Positions 1-5,246 of a stretch of DNA of 5,748 nucleotides are shown piece by piece. Where the stretch lies: contig CAKRVU010000092.1 of the NCBI GenBank assembly GCA_934408835.1, positions 1 through 5,748 of the forward strand, written 5' to 3'. The notes beneath the pieces are model-generated. The model did no database searches. It had not been told where the DNA came from and worked only from the letters and a program-made list of their open reading frames with translations. The DNA comes from an uncultured Oscillospiraceae bacterium. GTDB taxonomy: Bacteria > Bacillota > Clostridia > Oscillospirales > Ruminococcaceae. Position 1 is the first letter of the stretch; the number at the start of each line of letters is the position of its first letter. Made by a program: the position numbers and the translations under genes.

Positions 1-91
1 TAAAATCTACCTTGTGATCGGGGTTTTCTTTAATCAATACTTCCTTACTTTTTCCTTCTTTGTGCGTTTCATAGTATAACTCCTTTTTCAC
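1..91 (-). CDS. Partial leftward gene of unknown function, first gene of the repressed operon; start and frame uncertain
   Basis: I do not recognise this gene. On the minus strand a frame is open from a GTG at 91 to the window edge (30 codons, reading VKKELYYETHKEGKSKEVLI and onward through KENPDHKVDF). It is downstream of a near-perfect sigma-A promoter (147-175), so a leftward gene is expected here. The start is the problem. The GTG has only a weak ribosome binding site, while the strong AAGGAG at 80-85 sits 7 nt before an ATG at 70-72 in another frame, and that frame stops after 12 codons. One extra A in the A5 run at about 46-50 would fuse that ATG to the longer frame. A frameshifted gene, a short leader peptide and a GTG start all remain possible. 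By position it would be an early gene such as a Cro-like regulator or excisionase, but no sequence motif supports that. Confidence 0.35.
   Translation of the reverse strand, partial: MKKELYYETHKEGKSKEVLIKENPDHKVDF
34..72 (-). other. 12-codon ORF behind a strong ribosome binding site (leader peptide or frameshifted gene start)
   Basis: The ORF reads MKRTKKEKVRKY and then TGA. AAGGAG at 80-85 (minus strand) is followed by a 7-nt spacer and ATG, the best initiation signal in this part of the window. The peptide is very basic (seven Lys/Arg in 12 residues). Its stop codon overlaps a TTG in the frame that stays open to the window edge, which would allow translational coupling. It could equally be the true start of the longer gene, broken by loss of one A in the A5 run. 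The sequence alone does not decide. Confidence 0.3.
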
Positions 92-133
92 TAATCTTTA
101 AATATTTTAGTATTGTTTTTTCGCAGCGTCTCT

Positions 134-143
134 TTAAGACACT
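134..143 (+). promoter_or_regulatory. Operator box 1, TTAAGACACT, over the leftward transcription start
   Basis: First of three identical 10-bp boxes in the same orientation between the divergent genes (starts at 134, 193 and 244). This copy is part of an imperfect 15-bp dyad at 128-142 (GTCTC, TTTAA, GACAC; 12 of 15 positions symmetric), as expected for a dimeric HTH protein. It covers the predicted start of the leftward transcript. The binding protein is inferred to be the adjacent repressor. Confidence 0.65.
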
Positions 144-146
144 CTG

Positions 147-175
147 ATTATAACAATGTCTTTTTAGTTTGTCAA
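147..175 (-). promoter_or_regulatory. Leftward sigma-A promoter of the element's main operon
   Basis: On the minus strand a perfect -35 box TTGACA (175-170) is separated by exactly 17 bp from a perfect -10 box TATAAT (152-147). The predicted start is near 140, inside the TTAAGACACT box at 134-143, and the spacer holds an inverted AAGACA half-site (157-162). A consensus promoter covered by repeated boxes is what is expected of a strong lytic or transfer promoter that must be held off by a repressor. Confidence 0.85.
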
Positions 176-192
176 CCCCTTTTTGAAAATTT

Positions 193-202
193 TTAAGACA
201 CT
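193..202 (+). promoter_or_regulatory. Operator box 2, TTAAGACACT, between the two promoters
   Basis: Second exact copy of the 10-bp box, 59 bp from box 1 and 51 bp from box 3. It lies upstream of both -35 boxes, where a bound repressor could help neighbours to bind or touch RNA polymerase. It is enclosed by a perfect 8-bp inverted repeat, TTTGAAAA (182-189) and TTTTCAAA (203-210). Confidence 0.6.
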
Positions 203-215
203 TTTTCAAATCGAC

Positions 216-244
216 TTGATTTTTTATCCAAAATAGGTTACTAT
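216..244 (+). promoter_or_regulatory. Rightward promoter of the repressor gene
   Basis: TTGATT (216-221) and TACTAT (239-244) are 17 bp apart, each matching 4 of 6 consensus bases, and the predicted start is near 251. The third TTAAGACACT box (244-253) overlaps the -10 box and start site, so the repressor probably controls its own synthesis. This promoter is clearly weaker than the divergent leftward one. Confidence 0.55.
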
Positions 245-253
245 TAAGACACT
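244..253 (+). promoter_or_regulatory. Operator box 3, TTAAGACACT, over the repressor promoter
   Basis: Third exact copy of the 10-bp box. It begins on the last base of the TACTAT -10 box and covers the predicted start of the repressor transcript, suggesting negative autoregulation. Confidence 0.62.
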
Positions 254-282
254 GAAAGCATTGAATAAAGGTGGTATTCATC

Positions 283-780
283 ATGAAAATGGGCGAAAGA
301 ATTAAATGCCTTCGTGAAAACGCAAAAATGACCCAAAAAGAATTGGGTGCGATAATCGGGGTTCAGAAGTCTGCCATTCGCAAATATGAAAAGGGAGAAG
401 TTGAAAATATCAAAAGGTCATCAATAAAAAAGATGGCTGATGTTTTCGGTGTTTCCCCCTGCTATCTAATGGGTTGGGACGAAGAAAACAAACGAAGCGA
501 TGACAAGAGTGAAGAAGTACGCGTTATTGAGAAAATCCAAACGCACTACGGAACAAAGGTTATCCAATTACTTGAATTATTTAAACAACTGAATCTTCAA
601 GGTAAAGCGAAAGCAATTGATATATTGTCAGACTTGACCGCTATTGAAAAATACACCCAACCCGAAAAAACATTTCAAATCAAAAAAGCTGCTAGGAATG
701 GAAAATTTGAAGAAAAAACTATTACTAATAATGAATTAAATGAAATTAAGAATCTTCCTAATGTTGATGATTTGAAATAA
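283..780 (+). CDS. Cro/CI-family (XRE) HTH repressor of the mobile element, ImmR-like
   Basis: A DNA-binding regulator of 165 aa, probably the immunity repressor. Residues 3-64 form an HTH_3 domain, with the helix-turn-helix at about 17-38 (TQKELGAIIGVQKSAIRKYE) and the YLMGW ending common in clostridial repressors. A linker and helix (about 83-124) lead to a tail with AARNG (136-140) and an acidic end, LPNVDDL. There is no LexA-type Ser/Lys self-cleaving domain, which fits inactivation by a separate protease such as the ImmA-like product encoded next to it. ATG 283 is chosen over the in-frame GTG 271 because AAAGGTGG (267-274) lies 8 nt before it. Its promoter and three operator boxes are directly upstream. 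The 3' end overlaps the convergent protease gene by 23 bp. The family call is firm; the repressor role is inferred from context. Confidence 0.9.
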   Translation: MKMGERIKCLRENAKMTQKELGAIIGVQKSAIRKYEKGEVENIKRSSIKKMADVFGVSPCYLMGWDEENKRSDDKSEEVRVIEKIQTHYGTKVIQLLELFKQLNLQGKAKAIDILSDLTAIEKYTQPEKTFQIKKAARNGKFEEKTITNNELNEIKNLPNVDDLK

Positions 781-1312
781 AATCCTTGAATTGGTTAAAA
801 ACTTGTTTTTCTAATGGTGAGGTCAAAAATTGGTCCCTCCGATAAAGTTCGTTCATGCGGTTCATTCTATATTCAGCAGCTTGTTTACTGATATTGCACA
901 ACTGAACAATATCATCAGCTGTTTTGACCTTACACCCCCACAGTACACAAGCGGGAGCAAGTAGCCTAGAAGCCAAGATATTTGCCTCTTGTTCAATCGG
1001 GTTATCCGGTGGTGAAGGTTTACGATTGACTAGTTGATACTTTCCAACATGACCGAGCAGCACATGACCTAACTCATGTGCAACTGTGAACCGCTTTCGT
1101 TGGGCAGAACAATTTTTACTTATAAGAATGTACGGGATGCCCTCTGCAATAATACATTCACCGTCATTATTATTTGGCAGGGTGTAGTATTTTACTTCAA
1201 TTCTAAGCTGTTTGCATAAAGCAACGATATTGATGGGTAGCTCAGTAATATTCTCCTGTATTAAAATATTCCATGAAAGGTTCCGTACAATTTGATAATC
1301 TTTATAATCCAT
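758..1312 (-). CDS. immA: ImmA/IrrE-family zinc metalloprotease (anti-repressor protease)
   Basis: A soluble 184-aa zinc peptidase. In ICEBs1 and related elements ImmA cleaves the partner repressor ImmR to relieve repression. The sequence shows the zinc motif HELGH at residues 79-83 (two His ligands, Glu catalytic) within FTVAHELGHVLLGH, and the third-ligand region EQEANILASRLLAP (107-120), with Glu109 the likely ligand. Length and motif spacing are normal and the protein looks intact. A C-terminal part (about 130-160) resembles the usual helical tail. The ATG at 1312 has no good ribosome binding site and I see no convincing promoter, so expression may be low. Unusually, the gene is convergent with the repressor gene rather than downstream in the same operon, and its last 23 bp overlap the repressor's 3' end. 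Confidence 0.9.
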   Translation of the reverse strand: MDYKDYQIVRNLSWNILIQENITELPINIVALCKQLRIEVKYYTLPNNNDGECIIAEGIPYILISKNCSAQRKRFTVAHELGHVLLGHVGKYQLVNRKPSPPDNPIEQEANILASRLLAPACVLWGCKVKTADDIVQLCNISKQAAEYRMNRMNELYRRDQFLTSPLEKQVFNQFKDFISNHQH

Positions 1313-1392
1313 ATGCTTGAAATATCGAAGAATAAAAGCTAAAAATTTTATTCTTGACCTAAAAACAAAGTGTAATATCCGACATCTATGAT

Positions 1393-1430
1393 AAAAAGAA
1401 AGAGCCCCCAGTGCTGCAACACTAGGGGTT
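1393..1430 (-). terminator. Leftward intrinsic terminator-like hairpin between integrase and protease genes
   Basis: CCCCCAGTG (1405-1413) and CACTAGGGG (1420-1428) form a stem of eight pairs with one mismatch around the loop ctgcaa. Read leftward, the stem is followed by CTCTTTCTTTTTAT, an adequate U-rich tail. Read rightward there is no U-tract, so it should stop only leftward transcripts, for example antisense RNA entering from the integrase gene before it reaches immA. Confidence 0.55.
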
Positions 1431-1497
1431 CAGGTTGAAAACCAAATCAAAATTGAAAGTTAGCACAATCAAGATGAATTGGCTGTATCAGTATAGC

Positions 1498-1534
1498 ACA
1501 TTTCATCTTGAAAATCAATGGAAAGGTGAAATGT
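1498..1534 (+). promoter_or_regulatory. Hairpin covering the integrase ribosome binding site
   Basis: ACATTTCATCTT (1498-1509) pairs with AAGGTGAAATGT (1523-1534) over 12 positions, with one G-U wobble and a 13-nt loop. The 3' arm contains the AAGGTG ribosome binding site of the integrase and ends 2 nt before its ATG. In RNA the site would be hidden, so translation from long read-through transcripts should be low. Whether it is used is inference; a DNA-level role as a protein binding dyad is the alternative. Confidence 0.6.
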
Positions 1535-1536
1535 TT

Positions 1537-2535
1537 ATGAAAAATCCAAATGGATATGGGACAGTAACGAAGTTATCTGGGAACAGACGAAAACCCTATA
1601 TTGTGAAAGAAGGCGTATCAGGTAGGCAAAAACCCATCGATTACGCTGCTACACGAGAAGAAGGATTGATAATGCTTGCAAACTATAATAATCCGTGGGA
1701 TATTGAAACGGAAAAAATCACCCTGCAAGAGCTTTATGATTTGTGGCTCCAAAAACGTGCTGTAAAATTGGGTACTTCAAATCGAAATGCCTTGAAATCT
1801 GCAGATAAGCATTGTTCCAAACTCAAAAAATTGAAGTACAAGCAAATCAAATCCTATCAAATGCAAGATTATATTGATAGCTGCGGCTGTGGATATTCTA
1901 CACAAGGGGCTATTAAAAACCTTTGGGGTCATCTTGACCGTTTCGCAATGGAGCTTGATATCATTTCAAAGCAATATTCAAATCTGTTGACTTCTGACCC
2001 AATCCCCGAAACGACAAAGAAAATTTTCACAGACGAAGAGATTACCCGCCTTTGGGAAAATCAAAAGCTGGAATGGGTTGATTCCGTTCTGTTCTTCTTT
2101 TACACGGGTTTCAGAATATCAGAAATGATGGCATTGAAGATATCCAATGTTGACCTTGAAGCCAGGACAATGACCGGGGGAATAAAAACAGCTGCCGGTA
2201 AAAATAGGATTGTTCCTATTCATTCAAAAGTTCAAAATATTGTTCAAAATCGGTTTGAACATTCAAAAAGCGGGTATCTCTTTGAGTATAATGGAAAAAA
2301 GTTGAATCAAAGGCGATATAGGCATTTGTGGGCTGATCTTATGGGTAAGTTACATATGAATCATACTCCGCATGAGTGCCGCCATACATTCCGTTCGCGC
2401 CTTGACTCAGCGGGTGCAAACAAGGTTTGTATTGATAGAATGATGGGTCATAAATCAAAGGAAACTGGTGAGCGGGTTTATACTCACAAAAATATAGAAG
2501 AACTCCGATTGAACATTGAACTAATAACAAATTAG
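1537..2535 (+). CDS. int: Tyrosine recombinase / site-specific integrase of the mobile element
   Basis: A 332-aa phage/ICE-type integrase that joins element and chromosome attachment sites by a Tyr-linked intermediate. An N-terminal arm-binding-like segment (NPNGYGTVTKL... about 3-35) is followed by a SAM-like core-binding domain (about 60-150) and the catalytic domain (about 163-330). All catalytic residues are visible: Arg193 in TGFRISE, Lys217 in GGIKTAAGK, His279 and Arg282 in HECRH, His305 in GHKS, and the nucleophile Tyr315 in ERVYTH. ATG 1537 is preferred over the far upstream in-frame TTG 1435: AAAGGTG (1522-1528) sits 8 nt before it, and MKNPNGYGTVTKLSGNRR is the usual beginning of this group. 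It is the element gene nearest the chromosome. No clear promoter was found; terminator-like hairpins lie on both sides and another covers the ribosome binding site. Confidence 0.93.
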   Translation: MKNPNGYGTVTKLSGNRRKPYIVKEGVSGRQKPIDYAATREEGLIMLANYNNPWDIETEKITLQELYDLWLQKRAVKLGTSNRNALKSADKHCSKLKKLKYKQIKSYQMQDYIDSCGCGYSTQGAIKNLWGHLDRFAMELDIISKQYSNLLTSDPIPETTKKIFTDEEITRLWENQKLEWVDSVLFFFYTGFRISEMMALKISNVDLEARTMTGGIKTAAGKNRIVPIHSKVQNIVQNRFEHSKSGYLFEYNGKKLNQRRYRHLWADLMGKLHMNHTPHECRHTFRSRLDSAGANKVCIDRMMGHKSKETGERVYTHKNIEELRLNIELITN

Positions 2536-2537
2536 TA

Positions 2538-2592
2538 ACAAAAAAAGAGGCACCCCCCGAAAAATCAAGGGTTGCCGCCGTTTTTATTTTTA
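2538..2592. terminator. Bidirectional intrinsic terminator after the integrase gene
   Basis: GGCACCCC (2549-2556) pairs with GGGTTGCC (2569-2576), seven pairs and one mismatch. Leftward, the stem runs into TC and seven U's (2540-2546 on the plus strand), a strong terminator tail. Rightward, the stem is followed by gccg and then TTTTTATTTTTAT from 2581, a looser terminator for int. It isolates the integrase from the chromosomal operon. Confidence 0.7.
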
Positions 2593-2638
2593 TATTATAA
2601 TCTTATTGTCAAGCAAAAAAATCAAGTTTTTCAAGTTT
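2560..2638 (+). repeat. TCAAG direct repeats, possible integrase arm sites
   Basis: TCAAG occurs four times in one orientation at 2565, 2609, 2622 and 2631. Two copies are in AAAAATCAAG (2560-2569 and 2617-2626) and two in TCAAGTTT (2622-2629 and 2631-2638). Short direct repeats beside int are typical of arm-type sites of tyrosine integrases, but the area is AT-rich and the repeats are short, so the function is a guess. Confidence 0.3.
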
Positions 2639-2663
2639 AAGGCGTGTCACTGACAAACTTACA

Positions 2664-2680
2664 GAAATTCAAACGATTTC
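2664..2680. other. Candidate attachment core: inverted repeat with 7-bp centre
   Basis: GAAAT (2664-2668) and ATTTC (2676-2680) flank the 7-bp centre TCAAACG. Tyrosine recombinase core sites are short inverted repeats around a 6-8 bp crossover region, and this one lies between int and the chromosomal promoter. A second short palindrome, TGTCA-C-TGACA (2645-2655), is a rival. Neither can be confirmed without the other end of the element or an empty site. Confidence 0.2.
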
Positions 2681-2693
2681 CAAGAATAATAGA

Positions 2694-2722
2694 TTGGATT
2701 TTTCTCGATTTTGTAGTATAAT
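2694..2722 (+). promoter_or_regulatory. Sigma-A promoter of the desulfurase-thiI-cinA operon
   Basis: TTGGAT (2694-2699) and a perfect TATAAT (2717-2722) are 17 bp apart, predicting a start near 2729. It is the only good promoter before the desulfurase gene and yields a leader of about 145 nt. If the attachment site is just upstream, the element inserted without separating the operon from its promoter. Confidence 0.65.
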
Positions 2723-2728
2723 AATCTA

Positions 2729-2872
2729 TAGAACAATCACGAGGTCTTTTGCAAAATAAGACACCTCCCTTTTGAACAGTTGCACGCCTTCCTATCATTG
2801 TGCCCGATGCACAACCGGTCTATGGCTTTTTTTGCAACTGTTGTTTAAAATTTTACACTGAAAGGAAACTCC
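2729..2872 (+). promoter_or_regulatory. Structured 5' leader of the desulfurase operon, possible cis-regulatory RNA
   Basis: Two structures are visible. Hairpin 1 pairs GAGG and TCTT (2741-2748) with AAGA and CCTC (2758-2767), with a 2-nt bulge. Structure 2 has a perfect 10-bp outer stem, AACAGTTGCA (2775-2784) with TGCAACTGTT (2833-2842), enclosing a short GCC/GGC pairing and a perfect 6-bp hairpin TTGTGC-ccgat-GCACAA (2798-2814). A run of seven T's (2827-2833) follows GGC, which could form a weak attenuator. I do not see the T-box sequence or a riboswitch family I can name. The leader is unusually long for a housekeeping operon. Confidence 0.45.
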
Positions 2873-4000
2873 ATGCACTATTTTGACAATGCCGCCACCA
2901 CACGAGTATTACCGGAAGCTGCAGAAGCGGCTCTCATCGCTATGACCACAGAATACGGAAACCTTTCCTCTCTTCATAAAATGGGGTTTGAAGCAGAAAA
3001 ACATGTGACGCAATCCCGCCGAACGATCGCTAAAGCCCTAGGCTGTCAGGAAAAAGAACTTTATTTTACCTCCGGCGCGACCGAAAGCAATAATATTGCC
3101 CTATTTGGAGCTGCAATGGCAAAAAAAAGACAAGGTCGCCATATCGTCACCACCCAAATCGAACACGCTTCCGTCTCCCATGTCATCAATCAATTGGAAC
3201 AGGAAGGTTTTTCAATCACCCGTATTCCCGCCAAAAAAGGGCAGTATGACCAGACGGACTTCGCAGCGGCAGTTACCGATGAAACGATCCTCGTCAGCAG
3301 CATGTTTGTCAACAACGAAACCGGTCTGCTCCTTCCAATTGCCGAAATTGCAGCTGCCGTTAAGCGAAAAAATCCAAAAACCATTGTCCACGTTGACGCT
3401 GTACAAGCATTCTGCAAGCTCCCTTTTTCGGTTAACCGCCTTCCCATCGATTTACTATCCTTTAGCGGTCATAAAATTTACGCACCAAAAGGCATCGGCG
3501 GTCTTTATATTCGTTCAGGCGTGCGAATTCTACCGCACTCGTTTGGAGGAGGACATGAAAAAGGAATCCGTCCAGGAACCGAATCGGTTCCGTTGATTAT
3601 GGCGCTCGCCAAAGCAGTCGAGCTGACCTACGGAAAAATTGAAGAACACCTGGCGTATTACCAAAATCTCCAAAATGTCGCTACCGAACAGCTTTCCAAA
3701 CTCCCCGGAATATCCTTTCACTCCAACCATCACAGCGTTCCTTATATCATAAACTTTTCCGTTCCCGGTATCCGATCGGAAATCATGCTTCATTTTTTAG
3801 AAGGAAAAGGATTTTGCGTATCCAGTGGTTCTGCCTGCTCCAAAGGGAAACAAAGTGGCGTACTACAGGCACTCGGCTACTCGGACAGGGACGCAGACTC
3901 TGCACTGCGCATCAGTTTCAGCATGGAAAACACCACAGATGAGCTGCTCAGTCTGATTACAGTCATTGCCGAAGGACAACATTCTATTTTGAAAAAATAA
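2873..4000 (+). CDS. nifZ: Cysteine desulfurase, NifZ/IscS-like, sulfur donor to ThiI
   Basis: A cytoplasmic PLP enzyme (375 aa, class V aminotransferase fold) that converts L-cysteine to alanine and carries the sulfur as a persulfide. Visible features are the N-terminal YFDNAATT (3-10), the SGATESNN cofactor region (67-74), His98 in IEHAS stacking on PLP, Asp175 and Gln178 in HVDAVQ, the Schiff-base lysine Lys201 in SGHK, RPGTES (233-238), and the persulfide Cys322 in SSGSACSKG. AAAGGA (2861-2866) lies 6 nt before the ATG. The gene is 12-21 nt upstream of thiI. In Bacillus subtilis the desulfurase beside thiI, named NifZ, serves ThiI specifically; the symbol follows that precedent and not the nitrogenase nifZ. 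Family is certain; dedication to ThiI is inferred from the pairing. A general IscS role remains possible if no other desulfurase exists. Confidence 0.93.
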   Translation: MHYFDNAATTRVLPEAAEAALIAMTTEYGNLSSLHKMGFEAEKHVTQSRRTIAKALGCQEKELYFTSGATESNNIALFGAAMAKKRQGRHIVTTQIEHASVSHVINQLEQEGFSITRIPAKKGQYDQTDFAAAVTDETILVSSMFVNNETGLLLPIAEIAAAVKRKNPKTIVHVDAVQAFCKLPFSVNRLPIDLLSFSGHKIYAPKGIGGLYIRSGVRILPHSFGGGHEKGIRPGTESVPLIMALAKAVELTYGKIEEHLAYYQNLQNVATEQLSKLPGISFHSNHHSVPYIINFSVPGIRSEIMLHFLEGKGFCVSSGSACSKGKQSGVLQALGYSDRDADSALRISFSMENTTDELLSLITVIAEGQHSILKK

Positions 4001-4021
4001 AAAAGAAAAGGTATGATCATT

Positions 4022-5218
4022 GTGAAAGAAGTATTTTTAATCAAAGAAGGAGAAATGACGCTCAAAGGACTCAATCGCAGAAGCTTCGAAGATCTGCTGT
4101 TAAAAAATTTGAAAGCCCGGCTCAAACCGCTAGGCTCATTTGAATACTACCGCTCCCAATCCACCGTAACCATCGTACCGGCGGAAGGCATTGACTTGCA
4201 AACAGCCATGGAGCGAATTTCTACCGTCTATGGAATCGCCGCATTTTCCCGCGCAGCCTCCTTGCCAAAAGATCTCCCGACTATCGCTGAAGCTTCTCTT
4301 TCTTACATAAAAGAAGATCTCCTAAATGCCCGAACCTTTAAAGTATTAGCCAAACGTTCAGACAAGCATTTCCCCAAAAAATCGCCCGAAATTTGCGCCG
4401 AACTCGGCGGCTTTCTGCTTGAGCATTTTCCTCATTTATCAGTGGACGTTCATCAGCCGGAGATTACTGTCACGGTGGAAATTCGAGACGCCGAGGCTTA
4501 TCTATATGCACGCCGAGTGCGAGGTGCCGGAGGCATGCCGGTCGGAAGCTCGGGAGAAGGGATGCTGCTTTTATCCGGCGGAATCGACAGTCCCGTTGCC
4601 GGCGCTATGATGGCCAAACGCGGAATGCGAATTCATGCAGTCCATTTTGTCAGCCCCCCTTATACCAGCGACCGCGCCCTGCAAAAGGTGGAAGATCTCG
4701 GTAGAATCATGGCTCGTTTCTGCGGTCCCATCCCATTCCATTGCGTTCCCTTTACTGAAATTCAGGAACAAATCAAACGCCGCTGCCCCGAAGAACTTTT
4801 TACGATTATCATGCGCCGTATGATGATGCGAATTGCACAACTGCTGGTTCAAAATCAAAATGAAGGTGGTCGCCGGCATCTTCAGGCCCTGATTACCGGA
4901 GAAAGCCTAGGACAAGTAGCAAGCCAAACGATTGACGCGATGGTCTGTACCGACGCGGTGTGTCAAATTCCCGTCCTCCGTCCACAAGTGGGGCTAGACA
5001 AAAACGAAATCATAGAACGCGCCAAGGAACTCGGTACCTTCGAAACCTCTATCCTCCCATACGAAGACTGCTGCACCGTTTTCACTCCCAAGCATCCCAA
5101 AACACACCCGCGCCTTTCGGTCATCGAACAGGCGGAGAATGCATTTAACTTCGCTCCTCTGATCGAACAGGCCGCAGAAAACACCCGCTTTTCCATCCTT
5201 TCCCCCAATTGGTTATAA
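4022..5218 (+). CDS. thiI: tRNA 4-thiouridine synthase (tRNA uracil 4-sulfurtransferase) ThiI
   Basis: ThiI adenylates U8 of tRNA with ATP and replaces its oxygen with sulfur to give 4-thiouridine, a near-UV sensor; some versions also supply sulfur for the thiamine thiazole. An N-terminal ferredoxin-like region and THUMP domain (to about 165) bind tRNA. The PP-loop ATPase follows, with SGGIDSPVA at 185-193 and ITGESLGQVASQT at 291-303. YEDCCTVFTPKHP holds Cys350/Cys351, the region of the conserved ATPase-domain cysteine. There is no C-terminal rhodanese domain, as in Bacillus and unlike E. coli, so sulfur must come from the desulfurase encoded upstream. GTG 4022 (398 aa) is preferred over ATG 4013 (401 aa) because AAGG (4008-4011) lies only 1 nt before the ATG and clostridial ThiI proteins commonly begin MKE; the ATG is not excluded. 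Confidence 0.94.
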   Translation: MKEVFLIKEGEMTLKGLNRRSFEDLLLKNLKARLKPLGSFEYYRSQSTVTIVPAEGIDLQTAMERISTVYGIAAFSRAASLPKDLPTIAEASLSYIKEDLLNARTFKVLAKRSDKHFPKKSPEICAELGGFLLEHFPHLSVDVHQPEITVTVEIRDAEAYLYARRVRGAGGMPVGSSGEGMLLLSGGIDSPVAGAMMAKRGMRIHAVHFVSPPYTSDRALQKVEDLGRIMARFCGPIPFHCVPFTEIQEQIKRRCPEELFTIIMRRMMMRIAQLLVQNQNEGGRRHLQALITGESLGQVASQTIDAMVCTDAVCQIPVLRPQVGLDKNEIIERAKELGTFETSILPYEDCCTVFTPKHPKTHPRLSVIEQAENAFNFAPLIEQAAENTRFSILSPNWL

Positions 5219-5246
5219 TAAAGAATTGACAAAAAGGAGGCTGTAT

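Larger units (their letters stand above)
1..2690. mobile_element. One end of an integrated mobile element (prophage or integrative element); outer boundary unresolved
   Basis: The stretch carries the immunity and integration module of a temperate element: a Cro/CI-type repressor, an ImmA/IrrE metalloprotease and a tyrosine integrase, with a divergent operator/promoter region controlling a leftward operon that leaves the window. It is AT-rich and abuts a more GC-rich housekeeping operon. The integrase is the last gene before the chromosomal genes, the usual place for an integrase next to its attachment site, so the element extends to the left. The exact right end was not found; it should lie between the integrase stop (2535) and the promoter of the housekeeping operon (2694), and the end given here is nominal. 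No structural, conjugation or replication genes are visible, so phage and conjugative element cannot be told apart. Confidence 0.75.

Noticed and set aside
69..284. Minus-strand ORF of 71 codons over the operator region
   Set aside because: It covers both promoters and all operator boxes, has no recognisable domain, and its composition is that of AT-rich regulatory DNA.
1354..1392. TTGACC (1354-1359) as a promoter for int
   Set aside because: The possible -10 boxes TAATAT (1373) and TATGAT (1387) are 13 and 27 bp away, both outside the working range.
1435..1536. In-frame TTG extension of the integrase by 34 codons
   Set aside because: The TTG has only a poor CAGG-like site next to it. ATG 1537 has a well-spaced ribosome binding site and gives the family's usual N-terminus.
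2572..2612. Promoter-like boxes in the int-desulfurase gap: TTGCCG...TATAAT rightward, TTGACA (2612-2607) leftward
   Set aside because: The rightward -35 lies inside the terminator stem. The leftward TTGACA has no -10 box at 16-18 bp. AT-rich DNA gives such matches by chance.
3096..3596. Plus-strand ORF of 166 codons and several minus-strand ORFs inside the desulfurase gene
   Set aside because: All overlap a desulfurase with every catalytic motif intact; they are shadow frames without ribosome binding sites or domains.
5189..5218. TATAAT at 5213-5218 as a separate cinA promoter
   Set aside because: It is formed by the last thiI codons and stop, has no good -35 box, and would leave a very short leader; co-transcription with thiI is simpler.
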